Source of the DNA: Membranipora membranacea
Lineage: Eukaryota; Bryozoa; Gymnolaemata; Cheilostomatida; Membraniporidae
Reading direction: 5' to 3'
Length of the DNA stretch: 60,000 bases
Assembly (NCBI GenBank): GCA_914767715.1
Contig: OU612072.1
Location: forward strand, 20,214,001-20,274,000
The notes under the pieces were generated by a model. The model was not told where the DNA came from. It made no database searches and was given only the letters and a program-made list of their open reading frames with translations. Shown in pieces: positions 25,363 to 37,721 of the stretch. The position numbers were made by a program, and so were the translations under genes. Numbering within the stretch: position 1 is the first letter of the stretch; each line of letters starts with the position of its first letter.

Positions 25363-26161
25363 GTGAGTAGGCTACCTCTAGTCTTTTAGGAAAATCAAGT
25401 CTAGATGACAAAGATGTCTGTGGACTTTTCATTTTTCCAATAAGATTACTTCAGCATATTTCAGACCCTGTGTAAAAATATGCTTTAGATGATTTGTTTG
25501 CTGAGTTGTCTGCTCACACTTATTGAGAAGGTAACTTTGAATAGAATTTAGCGCTAGCTATATGTGAGCAGTGAGAGTGCAAGCAGGGTGAGGGTGGTAC
25601 GAGCCCTTTTGCCTATAGATAGGTCATGAGGCTGGAAGTCCACCCATTTAAACCTGAATTAATTGTGCTCCACATCATTCAGATGCTATAACTAAGTTTC
25701 ATAGACAGTGCACCGTTGGGAATAAAAATAAGACTTGGGCCATATGCCTACACTGCACAGCTTAGTGATAATGTACTTACCGCCTCTTTCATCATTAAAG
25801 CTGATGAATTGGTCATGGAGATTCTTGGTTTTGGCCCGCAGAATTATTTATTAGACAGCTTATAGTGCATTAATCCCAATAGTCTTTTTTTTAACGGATA
25901 ACCATCAAGTGAAATACTTGCACTACAAAAAAAGTGGCTTCCTTGCAGCTCTTTGCCTTGGAAATATAAAATTATCTCTAAACACATTGCTGAGAAGTAG
26001 CATATTTGGTTGCACTGATTGTCCATGTATAATTGAAGTAATTTAGTGCAACTTTTGAAATGAGGTTGAAGACCACTTGCCATTTTAGATGTGTGGTAGA
26101 AGATAGTAGATGTCAGATCTCCACTGGTTACTCACAGTAAATGCCACTGTTCCGTCTGCAG

Positions 26162-26701
26162 TACTCAGCACTATACAATATGCCTGTCCGACCAATGAGG
26201 TAGTTCATTGGTCTAACAAGCAAAATCCATTGTAAGTTGACCCAGGCATAAAACTTGTTGTCGAATAATGTGAAGAAAGCTTGAGTTGCTAGGTGGTAAG
26301 GTAATTAGTGTCAAATTGTGACATGATTATGACATTTTATGTTTAAAATCAGCAGTTATTCATTTTTTCCCATTGAGCTCCAGTAATTCAATTTGATTCA
26401 TCAATTGCGGAACAACTAATATATCTGTATCCTCATCATTGATCAGTTTGTCAAACGATGTCCAATTGTTTGTATCTTACCTCACAAATCCATCACAGGC
26501 GTTTTTTTTGAAGTAGCTTGGCAATGATTTTGTTTGTTATTGGTACTTGTAGAACTGAGTGTCACAAAAAGTTAATTCGATCTGTGAGTTAATACAGGTC
26601 GATTACTTTCATCATATCATGCAAGGACAATGCTGCATGCGTGATCATGACTATCCAAAGAGTGGGATACATGGGAAAGAGACTCTATGTTAAGGTATTT
26701 T
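26162..26701 (+). pseudogene. Ig-like exon pair inside the 7.2-kb element
   Basis: The exon at 26,162-26,231 (acceptor GTCTGCAG, donor GTAAGT) encodes YACPTNEVVHWSNKQNP. The exon at about 26,600-26,696 (acceptor AATACAG, donor GTATTT) encodes FIISCKDNAACVIMTIQ and on to RLYVK. The junction phase matches (2/2), giving a Cys-Trp-Cys pattern typical of an Ig-like domain split by an intron. That is the organisation used in the neighbouring gene at 15-22 kb. A complete gene could not be assembled, so this may be a captured or decayed fragment, or part of a diverged paralogue. Confidence 0.4.
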
Positions 26702-27903
26702 TTATAACTTTTGGCATTACATGCTGCGAGTGATATGTCCTAGACCTATCTCAGTTGCCTCATAATCCCTGAATGATCATAAGGTGGGAGTAGATGTTGA
26801 TCATACCACTTGCCTCGTGTTTAAGACACTTCTGGTGACAGAATTAGGCTGTAAACAGAGGGCTATCAGCAAGTTGTTCTTTATAAAACTTCACTGCAAA
26901 CCTCAAATAGATGAGTGCCCTACCCGCTGGTCCATTTATATCTTAAAAACTCCTAACAATACATAGAAAAATGCAAGCATGTTGAAGTGAGGAACAATTA
27001 CAATCATTAACATTCCTCTTTGTTCTGTTCTCGAGAGTACCCGTGCAAAACTTTCGTGATCACTGCTACACAGAGAATGAGCCCACAGCTTTGGTCGAAC
27101 CGTCTTATATACATCGCGCGGCTGGAGGCGGGATTTTACTGAGCACCTGTTGCTACCTATTTTTCTGTTATTCCTGTAGTATGGCTTGACCCCATATGCG
27201 CCTCGATAAAAAAAATTAATCATGGTTCTACAACCACGTACATGGAACCAAAACGAGCAAAAAGATCATCCAATCATATTGGAGGTAGACTGAATTTTCC
27301 ACTACCAGTACTGGAAAAAAACAGTACGATCTCATCATGTCACTTCACGCAACGCCTCAAGTTTTCATAATTGGTTTGTGTACATCCTTCATAAATAACC
27401 CAAGAGAAGTAAATAAATAAGCTAGTTAGGAGGTGACTTTATGTTAGCACACCCCAATTTCCACAAAGCCATTTTATTAAAACCCCTCTTGGGTAGTTCA
27501 AGAGAACCTATCCTCTTCAAACACGGTTTTGTGCTCTTAGGAAGAGAGGATATACACCCCTAAGAAGTTAGGGGCTAGAAATTCTCTTCAATGTGGCTAA
27601 AAATGTGAAAAAAATTTGTTTTGAGTATCGTAACAGACTATCTGTAGAAATTCCATATCACATGTACCCTCCCTGCTGCCACAAAATTACACTTCCTTAC
27701 ATTCTAGGGTTGGAGTAAACAAACCATTAATGTGTTTAACAGGCAGTAACAATGGTTCCCCATATTATAGAAGAGGTATACACCCGATGGGTGCTGGGGG
27801 CTGGAACAATCAATCTTGAAAGCTCCCCCAACGGGATTTGAACTCACAAATCCTGCGGCACCAACCGTCCCCACAAATTTTATATTTCATTTTTTTATTT
27901 CAG

Positions 27904-27976
27904 ATGATTTCCAGACTCCTTGCTCAGGTTTGCAGTATTAGTATACTGATCTTATGCAGCATGTTTATTTGTAATG
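27904..27976 (+). pseudogene. Possible signal-peptide or membrane exon
   Basis: A strong acceptor (TTTTTTTATTTCAG) is followed by ATG and a hydrophobic stretch (ISILILCSMFIC), ending at a GTGAAT donor in phase 1. It could start a secreted protein continued at about 28,054, but the phase there does not match a clear acceptor. It could instead be a membrane exon of the Ig-like fragment upstream. Confidence 0.3.
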
Positions 27977-28000
27977 GTGAATAACTGTGTACAATAAGGT

Positions 28001-28002
28001 CA

Positions 28003-28053
<51 letters not shown>
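28001..28053. repeat. (TA)n microsatellite
   Basis: About 26 uninterrupted TA dinucleotides, placed immediately before the Cys-rich open frame. Confidence 0.95.
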
Positions 28054-28057
<4 letters not shown>

Positions 28058-28523
28058 AGACATATGTTGAATCATACCACATCATTGTTCAATACTTCAG
28101 AATCCCACTTTCAAATTTATCTGATAATTTTTCGTCATACTACTGCCAGTCAGGGACTTGCATTATACAGGCATGCGGCAGCAAATATTATTTTACAAAC
28201 AATCTGTCCCAATTTCAATTTTATAACTGCGAGACCCTTGGGCTTGATGAGTATAATGTGCATAAAAAACATGTCTCAATACCTCCAAAATCGCTAGGCA
28301 TCTTACAACTGGGTGTGAAGAGATACATGTGGTGCGGGAACAAAAGTGACTAGGAAGCTAGCATGTCAAACAAACAGTTCCAATATTGGAAGCTGATCTT
28401 GAGAAAAGACTGCCAATCTTGCCATGACATTGAAGTTGATCGCTCTTGTCCAAAAGACTTACCTACCGTGCAGTTAGCACTTAGATTTAATACCAAAGAT
28501 GGTCTGTGTGTATCTAAAGCATA
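28054..28523 (+). pseudogene. Cys-rich extracellular-like reading frame with one internal stop
   Basis: One frame stays open for about 155 codons apart from a single TAG at about 28,351. It includes SSYYCQSGTCIIQACGSKYY before the stop, and KDCQSCHDIEVDRSCPKDL then GLCVSKA after it. The regular cysteines and potential N-glycosylation sites suggest a secreted protein. The internal stop may mean decay, or that an intron removes it. No family is recognised. A further coding-like piece (INMNCVFEPKDTAIKL) lies at about 29,020-29,135. Confidence 0.35.
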
Positions 28524-30373
28524 ACCTTATATGTCATATGATACTGTGACAGGATAATTTTTACGATTGGAGGCATATGCCCTAGTTGTAGGTGAAAGAT
28601 ATGAAATAAATTCTGAAACATTAGACCTTTAGAGACCCGCACAATGATCAACCATCAGCTATTAGCTAGGGGATTGTCAAAGCATTTTCAATATCATTAG
28701 GGAAGAAGCTGCGGTCTGTATGTTTCTGTCTCATCAGGGAGTCTCCTTTTCGGCAGGGAGGACGGGTGGGATACCCTCCCTGCTCCCTGTCTTTTTTTCA
28801 CTTCAAATTGAGACAAATCATAGAGTGGTTCTCTCTTTGACATGTAAGTTCAATGAGGGGACAACCTTAAGTTGCCCCCAGACTGCTCAGCTGACAGTTG
28901 GCATTTTTATCTTTTCTTCTAGGGATGCATCTACCGAGTTCTGTGAGTGCTGAGAATAACTCTTGCTATGGACTGAAGCTGCCTTATGATCGATAGATTC
29001 TAGTCCATCTTGTGCAGAAGGTCACAACAGACTCTCCAATCAACATGAATTGTGTCTTCGAGCCGAAAGACACAGCCATCAAGCTGGTACTAGCTGGTAC
29101 CTTCGTAGAAATGATAGAGAACTTTTCAAAGTAAATGTAGTCTATCGATAAACTTCAGATTGTGAAATGTCAAACTTTTCCTCCTGCCAAAATTCAACTG
29201 ATCTAATGTAGTTCAGTTTTATTTCATAAACACCAAAGTGAATCAAGGTTTAATCTTGCTAAATACAAAGTTACAGATGTATGTATGCTTATAAACTACC
29301 CCTGATTTGAGTAAAACATTGGCTGATAATACGCATCTACACTATCAATACCTGAAACAATGGTTTGTTTTTTAAATATCTACCAACTACATTGTTGGAC
29401 TCACTTGTGCTTTTATACAGGCTGATCAATATGATTATTGTGTGGCTTATGAAAATAAAAAGTATAATTACTCAGTCTCATCACGCAATCTTGACTATGT
29501 GCTTAGATATTATAAGTTATAATTAGTTCATTTGCACTTCAATAGAGCAGAATGAAAAACCAAAAACACTCTTATGAATTGTTGTGACAAGGACCACCCT
29601 GCCTTTCCCGGAAAATGATCTTTGGTGTCAAAGTGGGTGGCTATGCTCTGCTGTATACGGTTCTGCTATGAAGGACTTGATCACCAATAGGCTGATCTAC
29701 ATGTTTTCACAGATGTTTTCCTATGTTCTCCGATGACTTTTTTGCTACTACCATGATAATGACCCAACGTCACCACTTGTAAGATATCAGGTCAACTATC
29801 GATGTGTAAACACCCGGGTTGTTAATTGCATATATTATATGGCTTCACTCTCAATGTATATTAGTGTCCTATACCTTCACTCTCAATGTATAATATGCCC
29901 ATAAAAGCATTTCTCCTCAATAAAACTTGCCTCTATCAAAATCTGCATTTCAGAAATAGTAACTAGTATGGGGGTTTGTTTGACAAATCATCATACTAGA
30001 GTTATCTTCTCCTGTATATTCATGTACATAATTCACTGAAGTTTTCACTGGGAATTCCGCTTTACATAAATAGTGCTACAGCTGTACTACAACACATTAT
30101 TTCTAACCCAGATTGCCCATACACATAGCCTATGAGATGGTTTCATAGAACACATATCAATTTTTTTCTTACAGGCCACATTCAGTGGTAAAAAAGCTAA
30201 ATTTGAAAATATGCTTTTCAATGTCACAAGTAGGTCACAAGGTGATTTCCGCATTTTAGTCAATCCCACACAGGAGTGACTAAAATGCGGAAATACGCAC
30301 TAAATTTCCGCAACACGCACGTGAATTTGCGTGATCACGGATTTCCGCATTATAGTGAACCCGAGATAGGTCG

Positions 30374-33300
30374 AATATTGCGTAAAAATAAGTGATTATG
30401 AACTCAGAACATGTACATTTTAATCAATCAATCAATCAACCAATCAATTTCAAATCAAAATTGGTCGTGACGGCGGTGCCCTTCCGGCACTACTACTTTT
30501 CTGCCACAAGACAGGCGCATTACCCTGCAGTTCACGACGTCTGAGAACTAGGTACGAGGTAGTCTGTAGTTAAAGTCTTTATTTTTTTCTGACATAAAGG
30601 TGATATAGAAGTGCACCAACAGCCCAAGTATCACATCGAAAACTACATCGCATGTATGTAGTTTTTAAACACGTGTCTAACTTGGAGTTATGCTTTCACA
30701 GTTTAATTATGCAAGTGTCAAAAGATGGGATTATAATTGCAAGGACCTGCAAAGTTAACAAACCATTGACAATTATATGCATGTACAGATTATGCGGCGT
30801 CGGAATATGCCATATGCTCATGACTAAAATTGATAGCTAAAGATAATTGAGAAAATTTTGAACGAGTATAAAAAGGAAGGTGGTATGGTGCAGCACATGT
30901 GTGATGTATTGAATACAAGGATTAATGAGACTCGGATACTGTCATGGTCCATGAATTTCCTCTAGCCTATGACTATATGTAATATGAAAGCATGTAACGT
31001 GTTAATGATATACATGAATAACAACATTCAGACGCCGGGAAGCTGCTGTAGCAGACCGACGTAACTTCTTCAATTTGGATGGCTATTGGTGCAACCTGCA
31101 CTTCCAGCTCTATCAACATGACAACGATGGCAACAGACGCAATATCACAACCCTGATTACTACTGATGGCCAACAGTGCCTCGACTGCGCCGGCGGCTTG
31201 GCCAGACACACCACCGCATCACCCGACTCTGGCTTCCAACAGCATGCTAAAAAGAGCGTCCGCTGCCTAACTCATTCCAGCGCCACAGCACAATCAACGG
31301 CCAAACAAAAAAACACAAATCTTCTGGCAAATCAAACTAAAACAGTAAACCAGCTAAATGTAGACATCAGCCTATGTCCAATTAACCCTTCACCTCAGCA
31401 TTTCTGCATTGACCATTGACAGATTTGCTTGGCTGGAACGTCTGGCCCAACCAACACGGAACCCTCACAGGTGTTTGCCTCACCTTTCCATTTGCCCCAG
31501 TAATCATTTCAAAGCAATACACTAAAGACAAGTAATATAAATTTCCACATGTTCCATGACTACCATTTGGTAGATTGAAAAAAATCAATCCTTTGGCCAC
31601 ACTGTGAAAAAGATGTCATTACTTATATCATTTTCCTAAACGCTGCAAAAGGAGTAATGCCAATATTCATGTTCATTCACAATTTAGTGATCATGATATA
31701 TTTTAATGTTAACAGCTAACTGGTAGTGCACAATTGATTATCCCTAAATCTCTATTACCTATCCACATTCATTGATTTGCAGTGGTGCCTAATCCAGGTT
31801 AATTTACAAGTTAGATGCAGTTAAATTCATTGGCAATAGTTTGTTGAGTTCACAGTAGAGAATGATGCCCTCAATTACAGAATCAAAGAATAACAAATCA
31901 GCAAGGATCAATGATGAGTCAGACAGCCAAAACTTGGTTTCAGAGGCAAAGAATTGTCACAGTTATATTTAAGTAGGAAGCGCATAGTGGATAAAATCTG
32001 AATTTATTTTATACAAACTGTTGAATAGGTTGCGGGCGTTCATTAGCTGCTGACAGTGTTCTCCAAAAGGTGTGTTATATGTCAATTAACCAGCTCGTAT
32101 TAATTAGTGAAAACACTGTTTTATTGAAAAACATTTCAAGCCAACCTCAAAACCTATGTTTAAATTGAAGTTAAAATTCGGAGTTGCACTGACATGGGAA
32201 AAAAGGAGACAGCTTCTGACAATTCGGTCCTTGTTGCTGAACAAATACACTGAGTTCCGGATATATCATTTTAAACTCCCTGACTAAATCATTCTGCAAT
32301 ATTGTTTTAATAAGGTTTCAATGCGATACTGTCTCATAATGTTCAAGGCTGTTGTTTAACTTTAAAAAGTACTTAGAAAGCGCATCTGCATCAAATTTAA
32401 TTGAAGAGCTTTTTTCACACAAAAAAAAACGATGTATAATCATAAAATAATAAGTCAATTGTACTGATATTTTCAGACCCAGGTGATGATGGCCATAAGA
32501 TGATAAACTCTCACCGAAGTAAACCAAAGGATGCCCCTGGCTCTAGGACATTCGGATTATGCAGCTGGCTTCTAATGAAATATGCATTGTTGGAGGATGA
32601 CGAATTTGGCCACACCCATAGTCATTCCTGAATCGGTACTTGCCCACCACTGCCTTGGCTAGGTCTTTGCGGAACGGGACTCAATTTACCGAAGGCCAAC
32701 TATATGTTTGCAATGAAAATATCCCTTCCCTATGAATTAACACAATATACTGAGTTCCGTTAGGTTTGGGTACATGGATCAGCTCGCAGACTAACGGGCC
32801 CGGCAATCATTCTCAAGAGCAGATTAATCTCTCTTTGTTTTAAGCATTCCAATCCTAGATGCTTTGTTTGACAGAAGCTACTTCATTTTACTCAACAGCA
32901 GCAATGTGATGACGTCATACTTTCTTTCCGGCAGCTCTAAACACAGCATATACAATGGTCAATTGTTACATAGCAGGTTATATATATATATTATACATAT
33001 ATCACCTTGTTGTAAATCAACGTAGTCAGCAATGTGGTCTGTTGGGTATTGTCTAGCTGTAGTGTCAATCCAGTGTAGAATTCTTCAGTATGCTGTCAGC
33101 AACCTGCTGTGGAATGTCAGGAATTACCATCGTTACTGATATTAGCAGAGTGACATATCCATCTACTGTATAACCTCAGTAACCAGCCTATTTGAAATGG
33201 CTATACCCACCAGTTGTTCTAAGAAGTAAGAAAGACATTTCCCTTTTATTTCATTGTTTAATTCAATTTAATTTAATTTTAATTTTATTATTTATTTTAG

Positions 33301-34140
33301 TTTATAATTAAGCCTCAACCTTGGTTGCTGAGTCGATTGTTTGTGCAAGCAGATGGGGAATAATATTGGCGGTCACTGAGATCATGGTACTGATACCGTG
33401 GTGTAAGCAAAGGTGTTAGACTACAGTTGCTTTCGCTACAAGTCTGCAGACCATCCAAAAAGTCCTTCATTGGAAACAGTGTGTCATGGAAATTAAAAAT
33501 CGTGACCTCAAGAGTTTGATTTTGGTATCGTCGATGAGTGCATATTAGTAGATATACAGTACTGACCTACTTCCTTGTCGGAAATCAGTCCTATTATGAA
33601 ATATCAATTGTAGCATATAATAAAACACCTATGTGGCCCAGTCAAACACTATAAGACACAGCGCCTAACACAGGAGTGGCATGCCATCTCTACTGTAACA
33701 GGGGTGTATTGCAAACATCCCAAATCCCCAGATGATCTTCAATTGAAGTATCGCCTGAAGTTGAGATGTGACTCATCCATGAATTTTAAATCTCTTTCCA
33801 GCTTTTTTGGAATCAATTTATTTTCACTCACATTTCTTATCATTGGTATAAAGTTGGGAGACAATGTTACAATACGCCCCTGCCTGGGCTGTTATTACAT
33901 TTCCATTACGACATTAGGAACATTAGAACATGTAGAAAATTTTCTAAGCATTCTATTCTGTCAAGCCTAAACAGTGAAATTATTAATAACCAAGTAAAAT
34001 ATGTATCAATTAAACATTTGACTGCTAGATTTATAAGAACAAAGAGGCCTTAATCGAGCTGGATGTATCGCAATCATGTTTGGAATTTGTGAAATTCTTT
34101 TAGTATCTGCTCTTTTGCTTGAGTATGAAACTTTACGCAT
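30374..34140. other. No supported gene
   Basis: Mostly AT-rich. About 31,030-31,420 is distinctly richer in C and G, with an open plus frame (31,075-31,419) and codon use unlike its surroundings. It matches no family I recognise and could be an old insertion. TCAATCAATCAATCAA occurs at about 30,424-30,440. The plus frame at 33,704-33,970 lacks splice context. Confidence 0.4.
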
Positions 34141-34177
34141 TTGTTTAGACAAGTCACACCTGTTTGAAAGGCCAAGG

Positions 34178-34374
34178 ACGGAGGGAGGGAGGGAGGGAGG
34201 GAGGGAGGGAGGGAGGGAGGGAGGGAGGGAGGGAGGGAGGGAGGGAGGGAGGGAGGGAGGGAGGGAGGGAGGGAGGGAGGGAGGGAGGGAGGGAGGGAGG
34301 GAGGGAGGGAGGGAGGGAGGGAGGGAGGGAGGGAGGGAGGGAGGGAGGGAGAGAGGGAGGGAGGAAGGGAGGGA
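34178..34374. repeat. (GAGG)n microsatellite
   Basis: About 190 bp of nearly perfect GGGA/GAGG tetramers with a few interruptions near the right end. It is strongly purine-biased, so triplex or G-quadruplex formation and assembly slippage are both plausible. Open frames through it on both strands are artefacts of the repeat. Confidence 0.95.
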
Positions 34375-34764
34375 CGGAGTCCACTGGTGACTATAACTTC
34401 ACCTCAGTGCGGCTGTCATGTATGATTGCGGAAAATGCTGACATATCAGAATTACACGCAGTTTATTACCTGACAGATTAATTTTGTGAATATTTTTTTT
34501 CCCATCTGAGATCACATTATTTTACATCTCACTTGTACTGACATCATCTTTACCTTGTTCTACAAGGTCGTTCATTGACCCAAAATTCTAATAATGTTTT
34601 TTTTTAAAATAGAAATGATCGAGAAGGATCTGGACTAAAAATAGGGATCCTAAAGAAAGTATCTCCAAATATATACTTCAGAACATCTCAAGAGTCTAAT
34701 TGATGAGCTGGCCGCTTTGTACATACTTCTCTATGAATCACAAAGTTTATGCATCGTAGATGAG

Positions 34765-35549
34765 TTTAATGTATGCATGTATGTATGTATGTATATTGTA
34801 TTGTTATCAATACTTGATAAAATTCATTGTTGTTTTGCTCTGTGATGCCAAAAAAATATAAAATAAATTATAAATAAAAATATTAAAAAGTATCTATAAA
34901 AACGTCTAACTTATAAGATGGAATTAAGCAGCCGAGCACACTCTGTTCGGAAACAGTTTTTACGAATCCTTACTTGCTGCTTGGGAATACAGAATCTACC
35001 AGAGTGTAGTCTCACTAGCTCGATTGGTGGATCGAGGCTAGTATAGGTACGCAGACATTTACTTTTAAAACGTTCCTGGTACAGCTCATCGAGGCTCTTA
35101 CATTTGAGCTTTTTATTACTGAGTCTGTAGGCTGATTTTATGACATGGTTCAGCTCATTGCGGTTTTCGACTGACATATGGCCGTGGATAATACTGAGGT
35201 GAAAGGCAAGCACACTTTCTATAAATGACTCATAGGCTAGCCGAATAGTGCTGTCCTTAACTTTCATTGATGATAAACGCTTCATTATATAGAGACGCTT
35301 GCTTGCCTTCTCCACAGTTAGAGCAGTATTCTCTGTAAAGTCAAGTTGGGGTGTTAGGATTGTCCCGAGATATTTGTACTTGACTTCTCGCTCAATTACG
35401 CTTTGGTGAATAGTGACTGGGTCTGGAGTTGGGTTGTGACGCTGATTTGTACATAGGAGCTCTTTGGTCTTATTGGAGTTTATGGTAAGGTGGCTATCGT
35501 CACACCATTTAGCTATTAATGTAACTGATTTACTGAAAGGACTTACTAT
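34765..35549 (-). mobile_element. 5'-truncated LINE (L2/CR1/Rex-like) with RT C-terminus
   Basis: On the minus strand one frame is open from 35,549 to 34,911. It carries the C-terminal landmarks of non-LTR reverse transcriptases: KWCDDSHLTINSNKTKELL, VKYKYLGTIL, KASKRLYIMKRLSSM, SFIESVLAFHLSIIHG, and a tail (SLDELYQERF ... LHSGRF) like that of L2/Rex-type elements. The catalytic palm and the endonuclease are absent. Just 3' on the minus strand is an (ATAC)n tract (about 34,777-34,795), the kind of microsatellite tail seen on such elements. Upstream is a TAG, then unrelated sequence. It is an inactive fragment. Confidence 0.8.
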
Positions 35550-36680
35550 CTAACAGTCTGGTCACTTTTTAATAGTTCCTGGTACAGAGTGGACTGTGGG
35601 TAGTTCTTATGATGAGGCTTAGCTCCATATCCTGTAACGAAACACGAGGGAGTACTGATATCCGGCTTTAGGATGCAGTCTTCTCTAATTGGTTACCGAC
35701 GGCGATATCCTTTACTAGATATCACCATTCAATTCTTCGAATCACACAACCAGCAAGGTGTACTATAACTCATTGTTTTAAAGATGGTATTCTGGTGACA
35801 AAAAAATTTGTTGACTGATATCGCAATACCCTACTTACGCTAAGTAAGCCACGCAGGCACATAGACTAAAGGGAATGAGCAGCAGTGCTTTGACAGTAAT
35901 TGGTTGATGACCGGCTCAAGGCAACCATTTCATCATGAAATATGTGTAAGTTGATCTGGGAGGGAAATGTCAGGGGGAGATACATGTTTACTGTTTATGT
36001 AGCTGACGATAAATCTGTACCAGAATACCACGTTCTTGCGCATATAAAGAAGCCAAATTGAGCAATAGAAACCATCACTTCAACTAAGAAAAGCGTTTGA
36101 TTATTTTGAAAGTGAGTTGGGGTGAAGAATTGTACTGACTTTTTAAATAGAACATATCACATATCAAACTGCTTTGATAATCATACATTTCATGAACTTC
36201 AGTTATAGAATTGAAACTCTAGTGTATTTTCTCACTCCATGTATTTATGATCTCACACCATTCTTAGTCCTTAAAAAGATGAAAATTGACACCCTCTCCG
36301 TCTCATTAAGATTTTAGGGAGTTGTGCTCTCAGAGGAAAGGAGGGTATAACTTCTTCAATCTTTTAAATAATCCGATAGAGAGAGGATGTTATTGGCATA
36401 AAAATGTGACAAGGTTTTGTCACTCACTGCGTCCCGGATAATACATGGTGAGGTAGGGGATATGCTTTGAGGAATATTATCCCAGGAAAAAAATGCCAGT
36501 TACAAATTATTCTCAGGAGTGTACACAGTGAGCTCACTCAAACTCCAGCAGCTTGTGTGATCTGACCTCTATTTCTCAGCTAACCATTAATTGGATTTCA
36601 ATATATGTATCCTGGCGATGATTAATCACATCACAATTATGATTAGAGCATCAACTTCACATGTCACTGCGGGAGTTTTA
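35550..36680. other. No supported gene
   Basis: Between the LINE fragment and the first tandem unit I see no exon or repeat boundary. Confidence 0.5.
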
Positions 36681-36805
36681 TTGCATTGTTGACATGAGGA
36701 TGTCTTATCAATGCTAAGTTCCCATGGCTGGGAATAAGGAAAAGTCACACTTCTAGATATACATAAATTAATATATCACCATTTAGCGCTACCTGCGTCA
36801 TTCAA

Positions 36806-36878
36806 CTGATAAGAGCACCATGTGAAACTTTCACTTGTAGTGTGGTTGAATACTGATGACTCAAGTATCACTTATCAA
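36806..36878. promoter_or_regulatory. Paired-GATA module M5
   Basis: CTGATAAGAG, then TGTGAAACTTTCAC, then CACTTATCA, followed by ATAAATATTGCAAGGTCA, the usual right neighbour of the module. Confidence 0.5.
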
Positions 36879-36972
36879 TATAAATATTGCAAGGTCATTA
36901 ATACTGACAATGTTAGGTCTCATGGCCGATAATTCGTAATATACAACCAGACGCGGATGTTTGTGTCTCACA

Positions 36973-37027
36973 TCTGATAAAAGGATAAAATTGACCACTC
37001 ACAATATTGTTGATGAGCGTGTCTTAG
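36973..37027. promoter_or_regulatory. GATA module M6 (decayed right side)
   Basis: CTGATAAAAGG, a short interior with GACCACTCAC, and GTCTTAG in place of CTCTTATCAG. It is the second module of unit U1. Confidence 0.45.
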
Positions 37028-37284
37028 CGGTCGAAGTGGGATCATGGGAACACACACCGTGTTTTGATTTTTGGCATTAATATGCCTATCAATATGTTTA
37101 ACTCAAACATATGCTTCATCCTCTACTGAACTATGAATTGTGCTACATTATAAAATGCGCTGTTCGTATAATTGAATAGCAGTGGATGAACCCTTGTCAC
37201 CCGGCTTCATAAGGGCCACAGCTACTTTTTTGTGGCTGCGCAACAAGCCTAGAGTTTAGGCAAATAAGACCATAAGGGTAGAAT

Positions 37285-37709
37285 TGTGACGGCACTTAAC
37301 CAGTGTGCCAATCACCAGTGGTGAAGATAAGACAATATATGTGCATAACTAAACTGTATTTTCTCTCTCAGTTAATACCAACTAAACAAGTTAAAAACCA
37401 TCTCTTTATATAGCAAACAAAAGGATATGAAAATAGGATATCATGTGATGTCCATTAAATTATAACAAGCAGGCAATAGTAAAGCGATTAATAATTAGTT
37501 CGCACCCAACAGAAACGGCAAAGCACGACCACACACACCAGGATACAGTCCATTAGTTAATCATTGTTTATTGTTATTAATGTGTATTTGAATATAATTA
37601 TTTCTGCCACTGGAAGTGAAATAGGAAAGTATTATTATTATGGCATTCCCAGTGACAGCCAGATGGTTCTTTGTGACAACCTGATACGTGATAGGTGATG
37701 GCTGTCACA
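37285..37709 (-). repeat. 3' LTR (425 bp)
   Basis: Direct copy of 45,820-46,236 plus 41,525-41,532. Read on the minus strand it begins TGTGACAGCCATC and ends CCGTCACA. The target duplication GAAT lies just to its left. Confidence 0.9.
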
Positions 37710-37721
37710 CCTCCCCTATTT
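37710..37721 (-). other. Polypurine tract
   Basis: Minus-strand AATAGGGGAGG immediately before the 3' LTR, the expected site for plus-strand priming. It confirms the element's orientation. Confidence 0.7.

Larger units (their letters stand above)
23130..30362. mobile_element. 7.2-kb Mutator-like bounded element
   Basis: The left end reads GGGTTCACTAAAATGCGGAAAT and the right end is the inverse of GGGTTCACTATAATGCGGAAAT, with only one difference over 22 positions. Both are flanked by the identical 11-bp GAGATAGGTCG (23,119-23,129 and 30,363-30,373). Subterminal copies of TGACTAAAATGCGGAAAT occur inside both ends, in the manner of transposase-binding repeats. An 8-11 bp duplication is characteristic of Mutator-like elements. 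I find no transposase, so the element is presumably non-autonomous. The interior has Ig-like and Cys-rich exon fragments, hairpins and a nested MITE, which is reminiscent of gene-capturing (Pack-MULE-type) elements. The family name is an inference. Confidence 0.65.

Noticed and set aside
34076-34481. Open frames of GGRE or LPPS repeats
   Set aside because: Pure translation of the GGGA microsatellite on both strands.
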